Origin: Schistosoma haematobium
Taxonomy: Eukaryota; Platyhelminthes; Trematoda; Strigeidida; Schistosomatidae
Direction: 5' to 3'
DNA length: 64,000 nucleotides
NCBI RefSeq assembly: GCF_000699445.3
Contig: NC_067195.1
Coordinates: 11,646,287 to 11,710,286, forward strand
The stretch's first letter is position 1. Every line of letters begins with the position of its first letter. This document shows, in pieces, positions 38,601 to 49,138 of the stretch. Under the pieces are notes generated by a model, which was not told where the DNA came from, searched no databases, and saw only the letters and a list, made by a program, of their open reading frames with translations. Made by a program: the position numbers and the translations under genes.

Positions 38601-41600
38601 CGGGCACCAATTGACAACTGATTAAGTGAGGATTATATGACTTGAGTATTATCGCGCAATAAGAGAATATCATCCGCATACTCAAGGTCGAGGAGTCTTT
38701 CTCCGGGCAGCAGATCCACACCGCCATTACTTACATCCATCAGAGCTGTTCCGAGAACGTCGTCGATAGCAAAGTTGAAGAGGAATGCTGAGATTGGGCA
38801 ACCCTGCCTAGCCCCATTGATTGAATGGAACAATGGAGAGAGGTAATTATTTGCCTTCACTCTGCCTGAGGTGTTTGTATATAGGGCTTTTAAGATGTTA
38901 ATAAACTTCTTAGGCACACACTTCTTCAATAGACAATCCCAGAGAACAGTCCTGTTCAACGAATCGAAGGCAAACCTTATGTCAAGAAACACTACGATTA
39001 TTGGCCTGTGATAAGTATGACGGTGTTCTAACATTTGGTGGAGGGTGAATATGTGATCAATACATCCTCGACTACAACGAAAACCAACTTGCTCTTCGTG
39101 AGTCAATCTTTCTCGGGTTTTGAACAATCTACGGAGAATGACGGAAGCCAATAGTTTGAACGCAATCGGAAGAAGCCTTAACCCCCCGATAGTTCTTGCA
39201 TAGAGGATGTGAACCTTTTTTAAAGACAAGGACGATTATCGACTCATTCCATGACGTTGGTACACTGTCTAGCTGCCAAACCTTTGTGAAAAACTCAGAC
39301 AGTTCCTTAACTAGAAAGTCACCATCATCTTTAAAAAGGGCCGGAGGTAAGTCATCTGGATCCAGTAATTTGTAGCGCTTCAAGAGTTGGAGTTCTTTGC
39401 GAACTTCCGCCTCATTTGATGGATCAGTCGTCACATCGAATATTTAGAGACAAAAATAACATCTTATGTTTATTGTAAATTGTCTCATATATATAATTAT
39501 TACTCTGAATAAATAATATCCACTTTATTAGTTACATTATGAATTTGTATGAAATCACTTTCAAGTTAGTATAAACAAACGACTCGACTAGTGAGTGAAC
39601 TAGGTTAGGGGTTATCCGCAATGTTTCCAATGTTCAGTAGATATGTTGTATCTAGCATTTTACGGTCAGTTTCGCATGGTCAAATGTATATTTTAATTAG
39701 GGATTTCATTCCAAAACTTAACATTTTTTCATCCAGCATATTATGTTGCGCCACATTAACATGTTCATTGGAGACAGGTGAGGATAACTCCAGAGATTTG
39801 AAGTGAAATCCAGAATGTAAACTACACGCTAACATATAACATTAAACCGATCAATCAACGGAAAAATAGCCAAAATTGCTGGATATAACACACTTATTGA
39901 CCACTTACGACAACTTCAGCCATTAAACAGTAAATTCCGTGGTAATTTCTTAATGCACATAGAAAATCTAGTGATATCAAACATTTATTGATATATGTAG
40001 AGAAGGATTAAAAAAATATGCCTATAAAAATTTAATTAATGGAATCGATACGATTTTGAATAATTGTAATTCAAATTGTGGAAGACTGGGCAATGTTATG
40101 GGCTTATAAAGAAAGCAATCTTTAATGGGATGTTAATTTTATTGTCATATCAGTGTCTAAGAAATGATATGTAGTATGACAACAAAGTTTACAGAAACAA
40201 TTAGGAATAGTATACTTTTTATCTAAGACAAAAGTGGAAGACATGTGAGTTTATTCAGATTTTTATAAAACACCAGTATAAGTAGATGCACAGACCAAAT
40301 TGCGACACTACGGATCATCGTCGAACAATCAGTTGAGTGGAACTCGTCACTATACATCAACTTCATCGATTATGAAAAGACCTTTGACATTGTGGATAGG
40401 AGAACATTATGGAAACTTCTCCGACATTATGGAGTTCCTGAGAAGATTGTCAGCATTATTCGGAACTCATACAACGGACTACAGTGCAAAGTCGTGCATG
40501 GAGAACAGCTGACAGATGCATTCCAATTAAGGACCGGAATAAGACAAGGTTGTCTACTCTCTCCCTTCCTCTTTCTTCTAGTGGTCGACTGGATTATGAA
40601 GACCTCGAGATCTGAGGGACAACACGGCTTACAATGGACAGCTCAGGACCAATTAGACGATTTGGACTTCACAGATGACCTAGCCCTCCTATCCCATACA
40701 CACGAACAAATGCAGTTGAAGACAGCCAGTGTAGCAGCAGTCTCTGCCTCTGTAGGCCTCAACATACACAAGGGGAAAACCGAGGTCCTCAAATACAACA
40801 CGGAGAACACTAATCCAATCATACCTGATGGCGAAACTCTGGAAGATGTAGAATCGTCCACGTACCTGGGAAGCATCATCGATGGACAAGGAGAATCAGA
40901 TGCAGATGTGAAGGCGAGGATTGGCAAAGCAATGGCCGCATTCCTACAATTGAAGAACATATGGAACTCAAAACAACTTTCAACCAATATCAAAGTGAGA
41001 ATCTTCAATACGAACGTCAAGGCAGTTCCACTGTACGGAGTTGAAAGTTGGAGAACTGCTGCAACCATCATCAAGAATTTACAGGTATTTATAAATAGTT
41101 GTCTACGCAAGATACTCAACATCGATTGGCCGGATACCATCAGCAACAACCTTCTGTGGGAGAGAACAAGCCAGCTTCCAGCTGAAGAGTAAGTTAGGAA
41201 AAGACGATGGAAATGGATAGGACATACATTACGCAAATCGTCAAACTGCATCACGTGACAAGCCCTAACTTGGAATCGTGAAGGAAGGCGGAAGAGAGGA
41301 AGGCCAAAGAACACATTACGTCGGGAAATAAAAGCAGATATGGAAAGGATGAATAACGACTGGAAGGGATTGCCCAGTACAGGGTTGGATGGCGAATGCT
41401 AGTGAGCGGCCTATGTTCCTTCACGAGTAGTAACAGGCGTAAGTAAAGTAAGTAAGTAAAGGAGAATTAATTTACTTCAACTAACGAAAAACACCATATG
41501 CCAATGAGTCGAAGAAAAACAGGCTTCAGGAAGTAGTATGAGTACAGACCAGTTAACATAATTCGCATGTTATAAGTATAGACACAGTAGAAGTTATTTC

Positions 41601-44600
41601 ATTACTCTATCTTTAAAAAAAAGAACTTTTATCTAGTTTCTTTCGAATCGGAAAACTGCTTTCAACTCCTTCACTAGTAGGTGAACTTGAGCCAGTCAGA
41701 TATAATGGTTGGATCGAAGAAACACTACACCTAATAACCTTATTATCTCCACGACTAACACTTCTCACGGTCCTTTATCATCTCGCACCGCTGGTGCAAA
41801 CGATTCAACTACGCGGAACGTTATTCCTGGTCTCCTGAAACTACGTTCTAAACTACATGTAGGAGCTTATAAAGTCCGAACACTGTGCCAAATAGGACAA
41901 CAGGCTTCCTTACCTAATACTATAGGATCTCACGCCGTGTATGCTGCGTCTCCTAAACGCGTATACAGGATCCGAGTAGCGTCATTCATTTGACCTCACC
42001 ATATCAAAATAAAGAACCATCTCGATTCACACTTCATGTATCTCGAAGCCCCGATGCTGCTTCCCGTGGCCTCGCTGGCGTAGGTATAGCATTGAGTCCT
42101 AGGGCAGAACTAGCTCTTTTAGAGTGGATCTCAGTAGACAGTCGTTTGTGCACTGTCCGACTGAACGGAACAGTAAGGACTCGGAAAAATAGGGACACTT
42201 GTCGTTGCCTCATCGTTGTCTCTGCCTACTCTCCCACTGACTGCAGCTCAGATGATGTAAAAGATGAGTTTTACAGAAAGCTTTCGGACCTTCTCCGAAA
42301 AGCTAGGCGCTCTGATGTAGTCATAGTGGCCGGTGACTTTAATGCTCAAGTAGGTAAACTAAGCGAAAAGGAAAGACACCTGGGTGAACCTTATGGTGTT
42401 GTGGCTCAAAGAACAGGTAATGGAGACCGTCTGTTGCAAGTATGCTCAGATAACCGCCTGTTTCTTGCAAATACTAAATATAAACATAAGGAAAAACACA
42501 TTTTGGCATGGCAACCCCCGAATTCGTCCAAACGTTGGACCCAAATAGATCACATTGCTATCAGCCACCGATGGAGGAGCTCGATAGAAGACTGTCGGTC
42601 GTTCTGGAACATATGATTGGATTCGGATCATGTTCTAGCGCGAGCGCGTATTTGTCTGCGTCTTACTGAACGTAGGAAAGACACTGCAAGTAAACCTCTT
42701 AGGGTCCTACTTAATGATAGCCAAGCTAAGAATATATTTCAGGAACAACTAGGAAAACAGTTAGGCAGTCATGTATGTGATGCCCATCCCGAGGCAGCAT
42801 GAAATGATATCCGAAAAGCTGTGGAAACAGCAGTGATATCTGCTAGTACGGTAAACCGTAAGGTTAGGGAGAAACACTGGATCTCAGCAGCATCTATCGC
42901 ACTGATAGATGCTCGGAAACTCACTCCACCTGGCTCTGAACATAATGAGAGGAGTCAGCTTAAGCACAAGCTGAAAAGAAGCCTACGCAATGATCGCGAA
43001 TAGTGGTGGGTAGCGAAATCAAGAGAGATGAAAAAGGCAGCGGCAATAGGTAATAGCAGACAATTGTTCAGACTCGTTAAGGAAACCGGAATTAGGAACC
43101 CGACCGTTAGCGAAACAATCTCAGAGAAAGATGGACGTATTATTCATTCTCAATCCAGGAGATTGGATCGATGGGCAGAACACTTTAGGGATCAGTTCAA
43201 CTGGACTTCAGCCACACTTCGGTTTCACACGATCTCTAGTCAACCTGAATGGCAAGTTAATGTAGGTCCTCCGTCCCTTTACGAAGTTGAAAAAGCCATA
43301 GGAAATCTGAAACGAGGGATAGCAGCAGGCCCTGACAGGTTTATCCCTGAGATTTTTAAGGATGGTAGTCCAGTATTAGCAGTGAGATTAACTGAGGTCT
43401 TAGGTAGAATTTGAGAAGTGGACATAATCCCATCTGACTGGTCTCAATCACTGATTGTGCCAATCTATAAGAAAGGACAAAAGTCCTCTTGTGACACTCA
43501 CAGAGGAATCAGTTTGACTAATATAGTATCTAAAATATTAGCTTCGATAATACTTCGACGCTTAACCAAAGCTCGTGAAGAACAGACTAGAGAAAATCAG
43601 GCTGGTTTTCGACCTGGAAGTGGTTGTATAGATCAGATATTCACACTACGTCAGGTTCTAGAACACAGACACACATTCAGACGCCCCACAATGATAGTAT
43701 TTCTCGACCTTAAGGCGGCATTCGACTCTGTTGATCGTGAGGTTCTATGGCAGTGTTTGTCACTGAAAGGAGTACCAAAGAAGTACATTAACCTCATAAA
43801 GGCTCTCTACTCGAACACAACTGGTCGAGTGAGAGCTTATGGTGAACTGTCATCAGAATTGATTACCTCAAGTGGTGTTCGTCAGGGCTGTCCACTCTCC
43901 CCATTCTTGTTTAACTTTGTCGTTGACGTACTTTTAGAGATAACACTCTCCTCATCTAGATTTCCAGGGGTTGAACTTCTACCGGGAGGTTCACTTGTTG
44001 ACTTAGAATATGCTGATGACATAGTTTTATTTGGTGAAGACGCTGACAAAATGCAGTCTTCTGACCACTCTAAGCAACAATGCAAGCATATTTGTGATGC
44101 GATTCTCCCCCTCGAAGTGCAAAATGTTACTTCAGGATTGAGTAGCATCGACACCCGAACTAATGATAGGGAGTGAAGTAGTTGAGCGTGCCGATCGCTT
44201 CACTTATCATGGGAGTCTCATCAGCCCTTGTGGTCTGGTGTGTGACGAAATCTCAGCATGGATACAGAAGGCTCGACTAGCTTTGGCCAACTTGCGTTAT
44301 TTATGGAGTAGGTGAGATACCCGTCTACCAATCCAAGGACGGGTTTACTGCGCAGCAGAACTTTTCGTCCTACTTTATGGCAGTGAAACATGGCCGGTAA
44401 GAGTAGAGGATATCCGTAGGCTACTAGTATTTGATCATAGGTGTCTTCGAAACATTGCTCGTATATCATGGGACCATCGAGTAAGTAACGCAGTTGTTAG
44501 GAAACGGGTTCTAGGTAAGGATGGCAAATCAATTGATGAAGTAGTGAAACTTCATCAGTTGAGGTGGCTGGGACACGTGTTACGTATGCCCAACGACCGA

Positions 44601-47210
44601 CTGCCTCGACGTGCTATGTTCAGTGGTATAGGAGTAGGTTGGAAGAAAGCTAGGGGCGGCCAAGCCAAAACATAGCACAAGTCCATGAAGTCACTGACAA
44701 GTGGACTGAGCCATGTTGGTAGGTGTAGACTACCTGGTTGGGGACCACGAGATGATAGCAACCTATGGTTAGACACCCTGAATGACATGGCTCAAAATCG
44801 TTTGCAATGGCGCAGGTGCATCCACTTTTTGTGTTCTCCCAAATTCTAATCTTCTGAATTCTTCATGTCCCTTTTTCCTCTCCCCAAATTTATTTCACTG
44901 GATTATACTCTTTAAATAACATCTCCAAACGCTAATGTTTCCGATTACTGCTTATTCTCTTGCTACCTCTACCACTACGGGATTTGAATGGACAACTGCA
45001 TCTCTGTGCTAATGTGGTGTGGCAACTCGAACTGATGTACGTGCGCACGTATGTGCGAAGTTCTACGTTGTTGCTGACCGACTCACTACAACTATCATCA
45101 AAAAGGTAAAGGCATTTATAAACAGTTGTCTATACAAGATACTTCAGATTCTTTGGCCAGACACTCTCAGCAACGACCTACTATGACAGAGAAAAAACCA
45201 GCTTCTAGATGAAGGAGAAACTAGGAAAAGATAGGGGACGCACTGAGGAAATAATCAAACTGCATCACGAAACAGGCTCTAGTTTGGATACCTGAAGGAA
45301 GAAAGGCAGACCAAAAAACACACTGCGCCAGGAATCGAAGGTAGACATCAAAACGAAGAATAGCACTTTGGTAACACCTTGAATGGAGGGACCGTAACAG
45401 AGCTGATCGGATATCCCTGGTCGGTGGCCTATGCTCCACGAGAAATAACAGGTGTACCTAAGTAAGTACTGACAGTTATTATTTCACTGTCATTTATTTA
45501 CCGCTCATACTTTTTAATAAAATTAACAGTAAACAATCTTATGTTCCTGTGTTGTAATACAATCTAAAAATCAATGACATAATACATTGACAATTGTTAA
45601 AAAATAATATTTACAACTATGAATATGTATAGATATATTAACCAACAAACAAACAGACAGAATATAATCCTACCTGATAAATGGTCTGAAGAGAGTCCAT
45701 AAAATTTTTATACCAGTAGTAGGATGTACAATGTAAAGTGTTTTCAAATTTTTACGAAAACTGGAGAGAGAGAGAGAGAGAGAGAGAAGGCAATAATAAA
45801 ATCATTTTAAATAAATTATATGGATCTGATAACGTCAACCTGAAACTAATATTATGAAATATGAGAAAAAAGATTACCATTAACTTAATTAATTAGGGTA
45901 TTTTATTTTCAAATATTACGTGTTGTATTTTTGAACTCGTCTAGAACTAATTTTTTTAGTAATATAGTCTTCATGTAATTAATCCCTAATGTAATCATTT
46001 TACATAATTCAACAATTCCATAAAGGGTACTCTCTACTACTGATAAAGTAAATATCAATGAATTAACGGAAATAATATATCACCATTCAATGGATAGTTG
46101 GATAATTGACGTGCTAATCTGATTATATGTGACTAGTAGGCATAAATTGCAGTATTGCGTTGGGTTAGGGTTTATTATTTTTGAAAGGAAGTGATAACAA
46201 GGAATTAAAAATATATGAAACAGAAGTCTTAGCGGTATAACTTCCAAGCCATGGGATTAGCATTAAATCCAACGTCGAGAATTTCGAACAATATAAATGA
46301 AGACATTAAGAAAAGACAAATATTTACCAACATCCAGAGTTCCTAATAGGACGAAACGCGCGTTGTCGATTCCACTGCTAGCTAAATTCTATCTGTTCTA
46401 TATCCATGGAATAACATTTCCTGCCATTATTAAGATATATCTCAGTAATCTACCAGACCAATAATAACTACTCAGAGGGAGAAGTTAGAAGGGATTCAGA
46501 AATATCCGAATAAAATACATAATGTACAACTAATAAAGCCTTCTGTTAGTAAAGCGAAACATGTCAAGTATTTATAATGGTGAGATCATTAGTAAATCAA
46601 GATTAAGTGATCTGAGGTGGTAGTCGATGACATGATTTGAACCCCCAACTTACTACTATATCTTTCAAGATATTGATTAACTATGAACCAAGCCTAATTT
46701 CTTCCCTCTTCTATGAGCTCATCAGATTACTACTACTAAATGGTCTAAAGGTAACGAACTCGTCGTAAACACTGAAAGTCACTGATTTGGGCTATGGAGA
46801 GAACAATTGCACACTAGCGAGGAGTAACATTTCAAGATCCAATAGTTATTCAGTGCTCCCTGATTTGTAAAAATTCTATTGTCGCTATCAATCGGAGATA
46901 AAAACCAACTCCAACGTAAACTAATCTACAAAAACTATAGATAGACCGAATTATTCACCATATTTATCCGATTCCAAATGAAAATAGGCATCGTTTATAG
47001 TCCATCAAAAGTGAAAAAATAACGATGAAATGGTGTTGGTCATTCAATAATAAAATAATGAGCAATTTACTTGCGCCCAAATGTTCTATAAGCTTGAACA
47101 AGCCATTTAAATTTAGGTCGATTTTTGTTAGTAAGTCCGAAGTGGAAGTAAATTAGGACGTAATCAATACTGACATATTGTTCCAATGTTTTAGTAATAT
47201 ACCTAAAATA

Positions 47211-47262
<52 letters not shown>

Positions 47263-49078
47263 GGAAAATTAACATGGATTATTAGAATAAGTTCAGATAT
47301 ACACGAATAAGTAAATTGCTTTACATTCAAAGATTTAAAAGGTAACAAGAATAATAATCCAATATTAAGAGAATTACCACACATTAAGAACAAAGTTGTA
47401 CACAGACTGAGTGTTAATATTATGGATAGATTATCCCACAAGTACTGAGATACTCATGTAGTGTAGGCTACTTATGTTGACAGATATAAGTGGTACGTAA
47501 CACCAATCGGAAGTGGACTGTCTACCAGCAGAAGGTTAAGAAAATTGAAATGAAGAGAAGATAGAAGGAAACTGAAAGCAATCAAGATAACAACAGGAAT
47601 GAAGGAACAACGAAGCTTGTAAGAGACAATTCAAAGATGTGCAAATGATGTACGATTTCCACATTTTACTAAACCGCTGTGCGATTGAGCATTAAACAAT
47701 AAATTGGTTTTCTCCACCTGAGTTCTCGTTCACTTCACTCATAAGCAGTTTGTATTGATCAAGAGGGGTTAACTGATCAGGCCTAGTAAACTAACAAAGG
47801 CAAATTACCGGTTATTCCAAAGTTTAATATGCACTGTAGTCAGGTCAGTCATATCCAGTGTAAAGCTTGACAATTATGTAAGTTATGTAGTGAATGAAGG
47901 TTTGCTGGGGAAGACAAATCTATTATTTTATGCAAAGTTACACATTCCCTTTGTAAAATATGAACATCATACATCAAATACATCATCTGTACATCTTCCT
48001 TGAGTTGTCTTTACACATTCCATCATTCTTCTAATTCTGTCACTATTCTGATTGCTTTCCGTTTTCCTTCCTGTTCTCTTTATTTCAATCTTCTGCTGGT
48101 AAGCATTCCTGCTACATACTTATATCTGTCCACATAAGTAGCGCACACCACGCTCGTCTCCCCTTTGATAAGTCGCTCTTACAGTTGTACGCTCGCCGTG
48201 CCGCTTTCTTTTTCATCAGTCTGTGACTCATTCCTCGTCGAAATATCGAGCCCGCTGGCGTGCTGAATTCCGTAGCTGTCGACCTGTTGGACCATCTAAG
48301 TCCGAGCATTCGGGACGTCCAACGCCTCCTCTTCATTGACAGCGATTGCTATGAAAGTTCTTTCAAACTACCCTCCTCAATTTAGCTATGAACAAGACCC
48401 TGGGTGAATGATAATCGTGATAATTGTATATGTGTACTCGATTTTCGAGACACAGTTTTACCCAAATACTAATAGAAAATTAATGTTATTATTTCTCCGA
48501 AAGTCACAAGACACGCGCTTTATTTGACAAAAGAATTTGACTAATTTTTAACCAATGTAGCGCATTTTAACTGAACACAGAAATTTGTGTACTTAGCCTT
48601 CGATCATAATCAGTGTGTGTTATAGATACTATCGGCTATTAAAAACCACAAATAACTGTAATGTAGTCCAAACTCAGCATTCGATAGTTGATACTCGAGT
48701 TGAGCCACACAACGTTATTTTATAAAAATGTTTTTCAAGCTCTAAAATAATTTATGGGAACTAATCAAGTTATTGAGCTTTTTGAAAGTCATAAACTTTT
48801 CCGAACAATTATTGGTCAAAAACTGAAAGAATCCGCTGCCTAAATCACAGTTTTATGCTCATTGCAATTGGATTCCTGATAAGTTTATCATATGTAACGA
48901 TGGTGTTTTTCCGTTAATGAAAAACCTAACCGATCAAATTCATTATATAGAATCATTAAAGTTCGTATTGATTCATACAAATAAAACAGTCTGTTAATGC
49001 ACATACTTCTCTCACACACACGTAACTGCATTAACAAAAGCAATGATTTGAAAGCCTAACAAAAATTTGGTTGAAAAT

Positions 49079-49138
<60 letters not shown>

